Origin: Planctomycetaceae bacterium
GTDB taxonomy: Bacteria; Planctomycetota; Phycisphaerae; UBA1845; UTPLA1
Assembly: GCA_011525745.1 (NCBI GenBank)
Contig: WYBU01000009.1
Coordinates: forward strand, 124,001-188,000
DNA length: 64,000 bases
Reading direction: 5' to 3'
Of this stretch, positions 9,041 to 18,252 are shown in pieces (the first letter of the stretch is position 1; the number at the start of each line of letters is the position of its first letter). Made by a program: the position numbers and the translations under genes. Below the pieces are notes generated by a model, which was given only the letters and a program-made list of their open reading frames with translations, did not search any database and was not told the DNA's origin.

Positions 9041-9235
9041 ATGCGTTCGAATCACACAAGGAATACGCTCATGACCAAACTCGCACGCCTGATGTTCCTG
9101 TTCCTGCTTCTGTCCGCTCCGCTGGCCGTTCTCTCCGGCTGCGCCGAGAAGAAGGTCACGACGGTGACAGAGCGTGAAACCGTCCGTGAGTCGCCGCCCG
9201 AAATGCAATCGCCGGGCGAGGAAGTCGTCGAGTAG
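9041..9235 (+). CDS. Small lipoprotein of unknown function
   Basis: A 64-aa predicted lipoprotein. The hydrophobic segment LMFLFLLLSAPLAVLSGC ends in a good lipobox with Cys34. About 30 polar, acidic residues follow, so the mature protein would be very short. ATG 9041 has gaggaaa upstream. The in-frame ATG at 9071 would give a more ordinary signal length (Cys24), so the start is uncertain. It is the last gene of the CsgG/LPP20/lipoprotein run. No family recognised. Confidence 0.65.
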   Translation: MRSNHTRNTLMTKLARLMFLFLLLSAPLAVLSGCAEKKVTTVTERETVRESPPEMQSPGEEVVE

Positions 9236-9252
9236 CGCGCAGGCCAGGCGCC

Positions 9253-10113
9253 GTGCGACGAATAAATCCCAGGCAATCGCATGGGGCTTCCACAAGCATC
9301 AGCGCGAGGAAACGGAATATCGCCGAGCCGGTCGAGCCAGTTTCGCACAATCCCGTCGGCCGATTCTCCAATCGCGTCGCCGACTACGTGCGCTTTCGGC
9401 CGGGCTATCCCGATGCGCTGCTGCGCTGCCTGAGCGATGAATTCGGCCTCGCGCCGCGTCACGTCGTCGCCGACGTCGGCGCGGGAACCGGCATCTTCAG
9501 CGCGCTGCTGCTGCGGCACGGCTGCCGCGTGTTCGCGGTTGAGCCGAACGTATCGATGCGCCGCGCCGCCGAGGACGCACTCGGCGGCCGGCCCGGCTTC
9601 GTCGGCGTCGACGGCACGGCCGAGGCCACGACGCTGCGGGATGCGAGCGTCGATTGGATTGTCGCCGCTCAGGCGTTTCACTGGTTCGACGTCGACCGGG
9701 CGCGTACCGAGTGCCGCCGCATCCTGCGGCCGGGCGGCCGCATCGCCGTGATCTTCAACGTGCGGCGCGAGGATACGCCGTTTCTACGTGACTACGAGCG
9801 CTTCGTGCACGCGCACGCCGTCGACTATGCCGACGTGAAAGAGCAGCGCGTCGAAGCCGACGGCCGGCTGGAGCGCTTCTTCGGCCCCGGCGGATTCGCG
9901 ACGCGCACGTTCGACAACGCGCAGCGATTCGACTTCGACGGCCTGGCCGGCCGCACGCGCTCAGCCTCTTACATGCCGGGTCCGGAACATCCGCGGCACG
10001 CCGCCATGATCGAGGCGCTGCGACGGCTATTTGACGCGCGCGCCGTCGATGGCGCGGTTGAGTTCCTCTATCACACGCGGCTGTTCGTCGGCGTATTGCC
10101 GGCCGGCTTGTAG
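9253..10113 (+). CDS. Class I SAM-dependent methyltransferase
   Basis: A 286-aa soluble enzyme. The SAM-binding glycine motif DVGAGTG lies near residues 74-80. The acidic end of strand 2 (FAVEPN), a later VDWIVAAQAFHWFD segment and PGGRIAVIFN are typical of UbiE/type-11 methyltransferases. The N-terminal RFSNRVADYVRFRPGYP is the usual lead-in for this group. The only in-frame start before it is GTG 9253, and its ribosome site is weak. It begins 17 bp after the small lipoprotein gene. The substrate is unknown. Confidence 0.75.
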   Translation: MRRINPRQSHGASTSISARKRNIAEPVEPVSHNPVGRFSNRVADYVRFRPGYPDALLRCLSDEFGLAPRHVVADVGAGTGIFSALLLRHGCRVFAVEPNVSMRRAAEDALGGRPGFVGVDGTAEATTLRDASVDWIVAAQAFHWFDVDRARTECRRILRPGGRIAVIFNVRREDTPFLRDYERFVHAHAVDYADVKEQRVEADGRLERFFGPGGFATRTFDNAQRFDFDGLAGRTRSASYMPGPEHPRHAAMIEALRRLFDARAVDGAVEFLYHTRLFVGVLPAGL

Positions 10114-10144
10114 CCCGGGGGTTCCACTGCGTCAGCGGCGCGCT

Positions 10145-10280
10145 CTGATCCGAGCCTCAAGCGCAAGCGCCGAGGTCGCCCGCCCATCGTGCGTCTACCG
10201 CAGCGCTGGCGCTTGCGGCTCGGATCAGACCGGGCGCTTGCGGCTCGGATCAGGCCGGGGCGGTGGCGGCTCGGATCAGT
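10145..10280. repeat. Family B hairpin with extra right-arm copies
   Basis: gatccgagcctcaagcgcaa pairs across the centre with gcgcttgcggctcggatcag-type sequence. The right-arm tail ggctcggatcag then recurs twice more, with centres near 10245 and 10273. This looks like a hairpin repeat that suffered local tandem duplication. Confidence 0.75.
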
Positions 10281-10357
10281 TGGGCCTTGGCGGCGTCGAG
10301 CGGCCGCTCCGGCACGTTACAATGCTGCGCGACGACACACACCACAGGAGGCCGTCC

Positions 10358-11539
10358 ATGGGCTACTTCACCGAGTCGCGCATTCATCACGGCGACAGTC
10401 TCAAGTTCCTCAGCGAATGCCCGCCCGAGTGCGTCGATCTGGTCTTCGCCGATCCGCCATTCAACATCGGGTACGTCTATGACAACTACGACGACGCACG
10501 GAAATACGACGACTACGTGAAGTGGACCCGTGATTGGATGGCCGCGGCGCAGCGCGTGCTCAAGCCGGCCGGATCGTTCTACGTCGCCATCGGCGACGAA
10601 TACGCCGCCGAGGTCCGCATCGTCGGCCGCACGCTCGGGCTGCACCTGCGCAACTGGATCATCTGGCACTACACGTTCGGCCAGAACATGCGGAAGCGAT
10701 TCACGCTGTCGCACACGCACATTTTCTACTTCACCAAGCACGCGAACGAATGCGTCTTCAACCGCGACGCATCCAGCTTTCCCAGCGCGCGACACACCGA
10801 GTATTCCGACCGGCGCGCTCATCCCACCGGTCGCGTGCCCAACGACGTATGGGACGAGTTCCCGCGCCTGTGCGGCACCTTCTCGGAACGCGAGGGCTGG
10901 CACGGCTGCCAGATGCCCGAGTCGATCCTCATGCGCATCATTCGCGCCAGCTCCAACCGCGGCGACGTGGTGCTCGATCCGTTCGTCGGCAGCGGCACGA
11001 CGGTGTCGGCGGCCGTCAAGCTCGGCCGCATCGGCATCGGCATCGACCAGAGCGCCGAATACGCCCGCGAGGCCGAGCGACGGCTGGGCGAGGCGCGTCG
11101 CGTCGCCGAGGAAGAGCGCGCCGCCGCGGACCAGCCCGGCTGGACGCCGCTTCAGCGCGAATTCCTCAAACAGCTCTACCGCGAAACCGCGACGCCGCGG
11201 GCCAATCTCGTCATCAATGACGTGGCGATGCAGTGCTTCGCGCACTGCCTCGAACAGCGCACAGGCCGGCCGCGGCCGGTCGATGAGATCGTCGCCGAGT
11301 TGAACCGATTGGACGATACGAACGATCTGCCGCGCTTCAAGAACGACCGCGAGTTTGTGCGCAGGCGGCGCAACAAGGACAACCACGCCGGCGACCGCAA
11401 GCTCGGAAAAAGCTGGTACGCCGGCATCCCGCGCGGCCGCCGGTCGCGGCCGCCGGCCGAGGAAGCCGGCAGCCTGCTGGGCGTGCCGGTTCCAGAAGCG
11501 GCGGAATGCGCGAAGGCGCCCAACGGCGGCCAGGAATAA
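10358..11539 (+). CDS. Solitary beta-class DNA methyltransferase (N6-adenine or N4-cytosine)
   Basis: A 393-aa protein. Catalytic motif IV is DPPF (residues 32-35) near the start; SAM-binding motif I, VLDPFVGSGTT, is at 205-215. This order defines beta-class enzymes such as CcrM. The segment between carries the target-recognition region. A C-terminal extension (about 255-393) is rich in Arg, Lys and Pro and may add DNA contact. ATG 10358 has acaggagg upstream. No restriction endonuclease lies within the window on either side, so this is a candidate regulatory or housekeeping methylase. The recognition sequence and target base cannot be read from the sequence alone. Confidence 0.85.
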   Translation: MGYFTESRIHHGDSLKFLSECPPECVDLVFADPPFNIGYVYDNYDDARKYDDYVKWTRDWMAAAQRVLKPAGSFYVAIGDEYAAEVRIVGRTLGLHLRNWIIWHYTFGQNMRKRFTLSHTHIFYFTKHANECVFNRDASSFPSARHTEYSDRRAHPTGRVPNDVWDEFPRLCGTFSEREGWHGCQMPESILMRIIRASSNRGDVVLDPFVGSGTTVSAAVKLGRIGIGIDQSAEYAREAERRLGEARRVAEEERAAADQPGWTPLQREFLKQLYRETATPRANLVINDVAMQCFAHCLEQRTGRPRPVDEIVAELNRLDDTNDLPRFKNDREFVRRRRNKDNHAGDRKLGKSWYAGIPRGRRSRPPAEEAGSLLGVPVPEAAECAKAPNGGQE

Positions 11540-11936
11540 TCACCGCTTACATCAAGTCGAAACACCGGGTAGCCCGCCGCTTCAGCGGTGGGTTCGCGAA
11601 GATGGGATATAGAGAAAACCTCCGGGCCGCGCCATCCGCGCCCCTTCGCGGCCGGCGCGCTCCACGGGTTCCGTGACGCCGCGTCGCGCGTCACGGAACC
11701 CGTGAGAGCAACACCGGAGGCACTTGCCGTCGTGCGGGGGCACGCAAGATCGGCAGTTTCCCCGGTACGTTTCAGGCCGCCGGCAGCCTCCGGCCGGAGT
11801 GTCGATCCGCCTGTCGGCGGGTTGGATGCTTCGAGGAATTCACACAGCGACGTTTGACTGTGCCGAATCCTCTCCAGCCGCGACCTCCCGCCCTGCAACC
11901 GCCGGGGGCGGCCGTGCGACGTGCGGCCGCCTGCCG
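11540..11936. other. Convergent intergenic region with strong hairpin
   Basis: It lies between the methyltransferase (plus) and the large secreted protein (minus), so it should carry terminators for both. A perfect 17-bp hairpin is at 11663-11704. No coding frame is supported. Confidence 0.55.
11663..11704. terminator. Perfect 17-bp inverted repeat, possible bidirectional terminator
   Basis: cacgggttccgtgacgc (11663-11679) pairs perfectly with gcgtcacggaacccgtg (11688-11704) across an 8-base loop. No T-run follows on either strand, so intrinsic termination is not certain. The position between convergent genes supports the call. Confidence 0.45.
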
Positions 11937-14900
11937 CTACGGAATCAGCAATCTCACGAACGGATCGATGTCGGCCCCGTCAACGATTCCGTCGCCGTTG
12001 ACGTCGGCGTTGTCGAGATTGCACACCGCCGGCGGCGGATTGCCCAGCAGCGTCGCGACGAACAGCGCCACGTCGTCGTCATCGACGAACAGATCGCAAT
12101 TCATATCGCCGATGATGCACGAGTCGATGACGTTCAGATGCGCCACGTCGCTGACCAGAACCACCACGCCGTTGTCGTTCGACACGAGACAGTCGTAGTC
12201 GCCTTCGTCGTCCTCGGTCACGTTCAGCACGTGCAGTGTGCTGGCCGTCGAGCCGGAGATGTCCGCGCTCTCGGACAGCGGCGTGCCGTTGAACCGCCAA
12301 CGATAGGTCGTCGCGCCGGTCGCCGTCACCGAAAAGTCAGCCGTGCTGCCGGCGCACACATCCACGTCTTCCGGCTGCTGCGTGATCGCCAGCGGCGTGA
12401 CCGTCAGCGTCAACTGGCCGCCGATCGCCGTGGCCGACGTGCCCATTGCGCCCGCCGTGCCGGAGGCGACGCGGATGTAATACGTGACGCCCGCGTCGAC
12501 CGACAGGTCGCGCAGGATCGCCCGATTCGACGAGCAACCCGCACCGGCCGGCGCGGCGGTGTCGTTACAGCCCAGCTCCGTTCCGCCGCAACTGTCGAAG
12601 GCCGTAACCACCGTGTCCAGGTTGGTAGTCGAGTGGCAGCTCGAGGCGGTCAACAGTCCCGTCTGAGTCGGTGTGTACGCAAACCAGACGTCGCGTCCTT
12701 GATTGGCATTGCAGCTGACGACGCTGTCGTTGGTCGCCTCGGTCAGGTCGAACGGATTGGCGCCATCGACGGCCGTGATCGGTGCGAAGCAGGTGTCGTT
12801 TGCGGCGGCCGGCGGCGCCAGGCTGATGCGCAGGAAACCGGTCGTGCCCAGGCTGTTCATCGCGGCCACGCGGATCAGATACGTGACGCCGCCCTGGAGC
12901 GTGACGCGTGCAATGCGGCTGCGAACGGCGCTGCAATTCCGCGTCGGACCGGTGTTGTAGTCGTTGTTGCACGCGATCTCGGACCCGCTGCAATCGCTGT
13001 AGAGACTGATGACCGTGTCGTAATTGGCCGTGTTGGGCGGCGTGGTCGTCGAGCTGTCGCACGTTTCGATGCGATAGTCGGCCGTCGCATCCGGCGTGAA
13101 CGAGTACCACAGATCGCCGATCGACGGCGAGCACGAGGCCGCTCCCTCATCCACCCAGGCATGGCACGGATTGAACGCCACCGACAGCGGCAACGTCGTG
13201 CTCAGCACTTCGGCCGTGCCGCACGTGTCGTTGGCCGGCATCGGAATCGTCGGATCGAGTTGCACGGCGCAGGTCGACGTCGTCAGCGGCGCGCCGCACG
13301 GACCGGTAATGACGCAGTCATACGTCCCCAGGTCGTTCAGATTTGGCTGCGTGATGCGCAGTTGCGAGGCGTTGGCGCCGGAGATCGTCGAGCCGGTGCC
13401 CGTCGGCCCATCCACCAGGTCCATGCCGTCCTGGCGCCACTGGTAGCTGATCGGCGCCGAGCCGGCCGCCCGCGCGTTGAGGATGATGCCCAGGCTGCCG
13501 CAGCGCGAGAAGTTGAACGTCGCGGCGGGATTGACCGTGATCGTCGGCTCGGTGCAGGCCGTTCCGCCGGTCAGATCGACAAACGTCGGCACGGCGTCGG
13601 GGATGATCTGCGTGCCGCCCTGGAACCCGACGACGGCGGTTCCATCCGGGGAAATGGCGCTCGGGAAGCCCAATCGCGGCAGGCCGCGCGTCGGGTCGCC
13701 GGCGTCTCCGATAGGCCCGTAGTAGGTTTGCGCGTCGGTTGAACCCTGAGAGACGAGATAGTCGTACCAGTCCTTGATCGTGTCGTCCGACTGATGCCAG
13801 ATGAATCCGCCCGACATGAACGAGCCGCACGTGCTGTAAACGACGGATCCGACGACGACGCTGCCGTCTTCGGACGTGGCAATGATGCCGCCCAGATTCG
13901 GCGGCAAGCCGCAACTCGTGACCGCGCCGGGCAGCCACGTTGCGGGCGCCTCAAGGTCGGAACCCAACGAGATCGGAGGATCCCACGACGACGTGCCGGC
14001 GTTCCAGACCCATTTTCCGAGAAATGCGTTGCCGTTGTCGTCGATGGCGCGCCCGACGATGATCGTCCCCGCCATGTTCATGTCGACCGCGCTGGGCGTC
14101 GTGCTGTACGTGTAGGGGAAGCCGCTGGTGTTGACGCCGTTCGGCAGAAAGCTCATGTCATATTCGCTCGTGCCGGAATTCCACCGCCACACAACGAGTC
14201 GGCCGCCGTCCGGATCGGCACTGGGAATCGTTCCGACGTTGTGCTCCTGAGCGCCGACGATGACCTGTCCGTCGGCGCTGACGGCGTAGGCGTTGCCCGT
14301 GCGCCGCAGGTTCGTCTGCCCGCTCGTCGTCCGGAATGGCGTGGGCAGGATCGTAAAGCCGCCGGCGCCGCCGTTGGCCGCCGCGTCCCAGATCCACGGC
14401 CGCCAGCGAAACGAGTTGGCGGAGATGGTGGTGCCCGCGGTGTTGTACACGCAGGCGTATCCCAGCCCGACGACGTAGCGCCCCGTCGCCGATATCGCGT
14501 TGGGCGTAAGGAACGTACTCGTAGAGCCGCCACTGGAGCTTGAGCCGAATGCCTGAAGGCTCGGCGTCACGGGCAATCCGACGTTTTGTGCCAAAGGTCC
14601 CGACAGACCGTTCGGTCCGCCGAGAATCTGCCACGTGTTGCTCGAAGCGGTCCAGCGATAACCGCACAACTCATTCGGTCCGGGGAGCGTTGTCGACATC
14701 ACGAGCGTCGGCGTCGGACTGTGCGGCGGCGACACGCCGGTCGCGGTGTAACCGAAGACCTGATTCGGTCCGGCCGCGTTGGTGAAAAGGCCCGTGTGGT
14801 AGGCCGCGTCCATCGAGATGTACCCGCTTCCGGAACCGCCGATTTCCGTGATGGTCATCGAGGTCCCCGACACGGTCCAGCGCGTGGCCGAGGTGCTGGC

Positions 14901-15074
14901 CAGGCCGGATCCACCGATGAAGTAGCTTCCACCGATCTGGTTTGTGACGCTGTTGGGTGCGCCGCTGCCCAGCGAAACGATGCGCGGCGACGCCGGCGCC
15001 GGTGCCGTGACGATGAGCAAGGCCGTCACCATAGCCGATATTTTCGCTCCCATTTTCAGTGCGCGAGAGTTCAT
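11937..15074 (-). CDS. Large secreted protein: HAF-like repeats, Ig-like and PPC-like domains, dockerin-like end
   Basis: A 1045-aa exported protein. The signal peptide includes ISAMVTALLIVTAPAPA. Residues about 30-490 contain repeats like AISATGRYVVG, AVSADGQVIVG, ATSEDGSVVVG and AISPDGTAVVG, as in HAF extracellular repeats. An Ig-like segment follows (YQWRQDG). Two PPC-type domains open with NDTC and contain W-Y/F-xFTP/YTP. A second Ig-like segment (YRWRFNG) comes next. The end has two dockerin-like Asp/Asn loops (GDMNCDLFVDDDD and DVNGDGIVDGADID). ATG 15074 is preceded by aggaaagg; GTG 15110 is an alternative. It is likely cell-surface or secreted; function unknown. Confidence 0.8.
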   Translation of the reverse strand: MNSRALKMGAKISAMVTALLIVTAPAPASPRIVSLGSGAPNSVTNQIGGSYFIGGSGLASTSATRWTVSGTSMTITEIGGSGSGYISMDAAYHTGLFTNAAGPNQVFGYTATGVSPPHSPTPTLVMSTTLPGPNELCGYRWTASSNTWQILGGPNGLSGPLAQNVGLPVTPSLQAFGSSSSGGSTSTFLTPNAISATGRYVVGLGYACVYNTAGTTISANSFRWRPWIWDAAANGGAGGFTILPTPFRTTSGQTNLRRTGNAYAVSADGQVIVGAQEHNVGTIPSADPDGGRLVVWRWNSGTSEYDMSFLPNGVNTSGFPYTYSTTPSAVDMNMAGTIIVGRAIDDNGNAFLGKWVWNAGTSSWDPPISLGSDLEAPATWLPGAVTSCGLPPNLGGIIATSEDGSVVVGSVVYSTCGSFMSGGFIWHQSDDTIKDWYDYLVSQGSTDAQTYYGPIGDAGDPTRGLPRLGFPSAISPDGTAVVGFQGGTQIIPDAVPTFVDLTGGTACTEPTITVNPAATFNFSRCGSLGIILNARAAGSAPISYQWRQDGMDLVDGPTGTGSTISGANASQLRITQPNLNDLGTYDCVITGPCGAPLTTSTCAVQLDPTIPMPANDTCGTAEVLSTTLPLSVAFNPCHAWVDEGAASCSPSIGDLWYSFTPDATADYRIETCDSSTTTPPNTANYDTVISLYSDCSGSEIACNNDYNTGPTRNCSAVRSRIARVTLQGGVTYLIRVAAMNSLGTTGFLRISLAPPAAANDTCFAPITAVDGANPFDLTEATNDSVVSCNANQGRDVWFAYTPTQTGLLTASSCHSTTNLDTVVTAFDSCGGTELGCNDTAAPAGAGCSSNRAILRDLSVDAGVTYYIRVASGTAGAMGTSATAIGGQLTLTVTPLAITQQPEDVDVCAGSTADFSVTATGATTYRWRFNGTPLSESADISGSTASTLHVLNVTEDDEGDYDCLVSNDNGVVVLVSDVAHLNVIDSCIIGDMNCDLFVDDDDVALFVATLLGNPPPAVCNLDNADVNGDGIVDGADIDPFVRLLIP

Positions 15075-15205
15075 TCGATGTGCCCTTTCCTGAAGTACGG
15101 AGTACGACACGCGATTTCCCAGCCGAAAGCGATTGACCCGCCACGTCGAGTCATGGGTGCATCATAATGACCCAGATAATTCTTTGCAAGATTCTCCAGA
15201 GAAAA

Positions 15206-15234
15206 TTGTAAAAGACTTTCCGGATTGCTATCAT
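15206..15234 (+). promoter_or_regulatory. Candidate sigma-70-type promoter for the gene at 15326
   Basis: TTGTAA (15206-15211), a 17-bp spacer and TATCAT (15229-15234) lie in an AT-rich island within the divergent intergenic region. It would give an untranslated leader of roughly 85 bases. Confidence 0.4.
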
Positions 15235-15325
15235 ATGGAAATGTGATCATGGTAGAATTGCGTCAGCGGAACCGATTGTCGAAGCGCATCGGGTACCGTT
15301 TGAACTCAAGAGGCGACTGTAAACA

Positions 15326-16573
15326 ATGCTGCTGAATAAAGATACGCAGAATGACTCGACATCGGTCGGATTCGAACAAAACGTTCTTGACGTCGTCCGC
15401 CGACTCCGCGCCGCAATCTCCGACGGCCTTCACAGCGTTAAGGCCGATATTACACGCCCTCAGTCCGTCTCGAGGCTCCTTGGAATGGACAAGAACCTGG
15501 GATGGAAAATCTGCCGCCTGGTTCGAGACGAGAACACCGTCTCGGCCGTACCGCTCATTCCGGGCAGTGCCGGCATGAAGATCCTCACCAACGCGTTGGT
15601 CCGCGCCGGCGCGCCCGCGGAGCACGTCCACGAACTCCGCGCGGCTTTCGCCGCCCTCGAGGAATTGATCGAATTGCACGCCGGCGACCGCGAGAAACTC
15701 GAGATCATGCTGGGCAACGTCACCAATGACGGCCAGCGCGAGCGGGCAGAATCGCATCGCAAGCTGGCGTTCCGCGGGAACAGCGCCACGTGGGGCGTCC
15801 AGGCGCGGGTGCAGCTTTGCGCCAGCTTCATCGCGCCGGGAAGCTCGCCGCGCATGGCCGACCTGGCGTGGATCAGCGGCCTCGTCGATTTCTGGCGGTT
15901 GAGGCGCGACGCGACATGGGCCATGGCGGCGGCGCGGAAGACCGCCGACGACGGATCGCTGTACGAAGTCGGCGAGATTCACGCGCTGGACGATCGCTTC
16001 GATCAGCCCACCGCGGTGCCGCTGATGGGCGATTTCTGTTCCCGGCCGCTGCCGGCGATGTGCATCATGAAAGGCGCCGACGGCGCGCTGCGTTACGAAC
16101 TGGTCGAAGAGAGCGTCGGCAGCGCGGCCACGACGACCTGCATCATCGGCCTGTACGGCCGCAACTTCTTCCCGCGCTATCGCGCCGAGAACGACACGCG
16201 CGGCGAGCATTTCGTGCGGTTGTATACGCCGGTCGAGACGCTGATTCATGATCTGTTTGTTCACCAGGAGTTGACCTACGCCCTGTCGCCGGATCTGGCG
16301 CTGTACAGCCAGATGCCGGGCGGGCCGGCCTATCCGACCGCCGGTCCGGAGCACGGCCGGCTGGCGGTGTATGACCCCGTCATCGACCTGGGCGCCGGCC
16401 CGCCGGACGTGGTGACGCCCGAATACCCGAGCTATCCGCAACTGGTCCGAGCGGTATTCAAGCGCATGTCGTGGAATCCGACGGATTTTCACGGTTATCG
16501 CTTCCGCCTGCGCTATCCGCCGATTCCGACCGTGGCCTTGTGGCGATATGAGTTGATGGCGCCGGAGCGATAG
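15326..16573 (+). CDS. Hypothetical protein with possible N-terminal helix-turn-helix
   Basis: A 415-aa soluble protein with no signal peptide or membrane segment. Residues about 43-65 (TRPQSVSRLLGMDKNLGWKI) resemble a helix-turn-helix; the rest is mixed alpha/beta and matches no family recognised here. ATG 15326 was chosen as the first in-frame start, with aagagg about 12 bases upstream. It is transcribed away from the large secreted protein, with a candidate promoter between them. A regulatory role is possible but only suggested by the putative HTH. Confidence 0.6.
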   Translation: MLLNKDTQNDSTSVGFEQNVLDVVRRLRAAISDGLHSVKADITRPQSVSRLLGMDKNLGWKICRLVRDENTVSAVPLIPGSAGMKILTNALVRAGAPAEHVHELRAAFAALEELIELHAGDREKLEIMLGNVTNDGQRERAESHRKLAFRGNSATWGVQARVQLCASFIAPGSSPRMADLAWISGLVDFWRLRRDATWAMAAARKTADDGSLYEVGEIHALDDRFDQPTAVPLMGDFCSRPLPAMCIMKGADGALRYELVEESVGSAATTTCIIGLYGRNFFPRYRAENDTRGEHFVRLYTPVETLIHDLFVHQELTYALSPDLALYSQMPGGPAYPTAGPEHGRLAVYDPVIDLGAGPPDVVTPEYPSYPQLVRAVFKRMSWNPTDFHGYRFRLRYPPIPTVALWRYELMAPER

Positions 16574-16830
16574 AAAACAGAAAATCGAACGTAACTCGTC
16601 GAACTGTCGAAACAAGACATCGCGGAAGACGGATGCCAAGCTCGAAGCGGGTAGCATAAGCAGCGGCCGCAATGCCGCGCACTGATGGCCGCCGGCGGCG
16701 CGCACCAGCGCTGACTTACGAGCATTCGGCCGTCTCCCAAAAGAAAAGCCACCCCCTGTCCCGAGCGCAGGCGGTGCGACCGTCTTGCGTGTCTGGGCCG
16801 TGGACGATAAAGTGCGGAATGGAGTTGGTG

Positions 16831-17067
16831 ATGACCTACCGCGGACGCGTCAGAAACGGTGTTGTGGTTCTCGAAGGGAAGGCCCGGCTGGCCGAGGGGA
16901 CGCCGGTGCGCGTGGAACCATTGTCTCGCGCACGCGGCAGAAAGACGAAGGGTGAACCGAAGACGCTGGGCGAGCGGCTGATGAAGTATGCCGGCCGCGC
17001 CAAGGGTCTGCCCAAGGACCTGGCCCGCGACCACGACAACTATATCCACGGCGCACCACGAAAATGA
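16831..17067 (+). CDS. Antitoxin-like small protein, cassette copy 1
   Basis: A 78-aa protein beginning MTYRGRVRNGVVVLEG. The first strands (YRGRVRNG-hydrophobic-LE, then LxEGTxVxVEP) are typical of small DUF104/AbrB-like antitoxins paired with PIN toxins. ATG 16831 follows ggagttggtg; ATG 16819 is an in-frame alternative. Its stop overlaps the next start as ATGA, so the pair is translationally coupled. It is closely similar to the protein at 17627, and about 45 bases before each start are also shared, showing a duplicated cassette. Its partner toxin is broken. Confidence 0.7.
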   Translation: MTYRGRVRNGVVVLEGKARLAEGTPVRVEPLSRARGRKTKGEPKTLGERLMKYAGRAKGLPKDLARDHDNYIHGAPRK

Positions 17068-17474
17068 GCATCGTCTTCGCCGACACCTTCTACTACCTTG
17101 CCCTGCTCAATCCCATGGACGAGGCGCACCGGCGGGCAGTGGAACTCACGCAGACCCTGACCTTTGAAATCCTGACGACAGACTGAGTCCTGACGGAACT
17201 GGCGGATGGACTTTCGGGCGCCCAGACGCGTCGCACCGCCATCGCGTTTATCGAGAGCCAGCGCGCCGCCCCAGCGGTTCGCGTCGTACCGGCCGGGCGG
17301 AGACTGCTTTCGCGCGGCTGGGACCTTAATCGGCGTCGCCCAGACAAATCGTGGTCTCTGACCGACTGCATTTCGTTTGTCGTGATGCGGGAGCGTGACA
17401 TCAGCGAAGCGCTCACCGGCGACCGCCATTTCGAGCAGGCGGGCTTTCGAGCGTTGCTGAAACAGGCCCCGTAG
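17064..17474 (+). pseudogene. PIN-domain toxin interrupted by one in-frame TGA, cassette copy 1
   Basis: The frame begins MSIVFADTFYYLALLNP, with the first PIN aspartate at residue 7. It reads 40 codons to TGA at 17184-17186, then continues in the same frame for 95 codons with the PIN end intact: SLTDC and TGDRHFEQAGF. Total length to the final stop is 411 bp, the same as the intact copy at 17842. The stop sits where TGG is likely (TTD-stop-VLTEL), so one G-to-A change explains it. The last 150 bp are almost identical to the second copy. It is likely inactive unless the stop is read through. Confidence 0.8.
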
Positions 17475-17626
17475 CAAAGAACATGATCGTGCGGGCTTGA
17501 CTCGGGCCGGGCGCGCCTGCGGTTCGCTGTGGCGCGCTTCGCCCCGAGGCGACCAACGGGGCGGGTGCGGTGCGACCGTCTTGCGTGTATGAACCGTCGA
17601 CGATAAAATGCGGAATGGAGTCGCTG

Positions 17627-17845
17627 ATGTCCTACCGCGGACGCGTCAGAAACGGTGTGATCGTGCTCGAGCCTCCGGCGACCTTGCCGGAAGGCGTCGA
17701 GGTGGAGGTCGTTCCGGCCGACGACGGCCGGGCCGGTCCGACTTGGGCCGAGGTGTTCGAGGATGTCGCTGGCAGGGCGGAGGGGTTGCCCGCGGACGCG
17801 TCGATCAACCATGACCACTACCTGTACGGGACGCCGAAGAAATGA
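17627..17845 (+). CDS. Antitoxin-like small protein, cassette copy 2
   Basis: A 72-aa protein beginning MSYRGRVRNGVIVLEPPA, with the strand pattern of DUF104/AbrB-like antitoxins and a C-terminal acidic helix (WAEVFEDVAGRAEGLP) expected to bind the toxin. Its end, NHDHYLYGTPKK, matches the first copy's DHDNYIHGAPRK. ATG 17627 aligns with the start of copy 1. The stop overlaps the toxin start (ATGA). Probably the antitoxin of the intact PIN toxin and an autoregulator, as is usual for such operons. Confidence 0.75.
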   Translation: MSYRGRVRNGVIVLEPPATLPEGVEVEVVPADDGRAGPTWAEVFEDVAGRAEGLPADASINHDHYLYGTPKK

Positions 17846-18252
17846 ACCCGTGCTTCGGCGACACCTCTTACTTCCTGGCCATGTTGATACCGTCGGACGT
17901 GAATCATGCGGCGGCGATGCGCTGGGCGAGGGTTAATCGCAGGCCGATCATCTCGACTGAGTACGTCGTCGTGGAGGTGGGCAACTTTTTGTCGCCTCCG
18001 CGGACGCGCCGACTGCTCGTGCGGTTCATGGACACGCTGCGTTCAAGCCACCGCTTCAGTTTGATCCCCGCGTCGTCCGACCTGCTGGAACGGGGCATTC
18101 GCCTTTATGAGGATCGGTCCGACAAATCGTGGTCTCTGACCGACTGCATTTCATTTGTCGTGATGCGGGAGCGTGACATCAGCGAAGCGCTCACCGGCGA
18201 CCGCCATTTCGAGCAGGCGGGCTTTCGAGCGTTGCTGAAACAGGCCCCGTAG
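17842..18252 (+). CDS. PIN-domain ribonuclease toxin (VapC-like), intact copy
   Basis: A 136-aa protein with the four acidic PIN positions: Asp7 (FGDTSYF), Glu40 or Glu45 (STEYVVVEVGNF), Asp101 (SLTDCISF) and Asp120 (LTGDRHF). PIN toxins are metal-dependent RNases. It is coupled to the antitoxin by a 4-bp overlap. The last 130 bp and about 30 bp beyond the stop are nearly identical to the broken copy at 17064-17474, while the 5' half is divergent. That points to partial duplication or gene conversion. Confidence 0.85.
   Translation: MNPCFGDTSYFLAMLIPSDVNHAAAMRWARVNRRPIISTEYVVVEVGNFLSPPRTRRLLVRFMDTLRSSHRFSLIPASSDLLERGIRLYEDRSDKSWSLTDCISFVVMRERDISEALTGDRHFEQAGFRALLKQAP

Noticed and set aside
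17064-17474. Selenocysteine or programmed readthrough at TGA in the first PIN gene
   Set aside because: No SECIS-like hairpin was recognised after the stop, PIN proteins have no such residue here, and a simple Trp-to-stop change explains it better.
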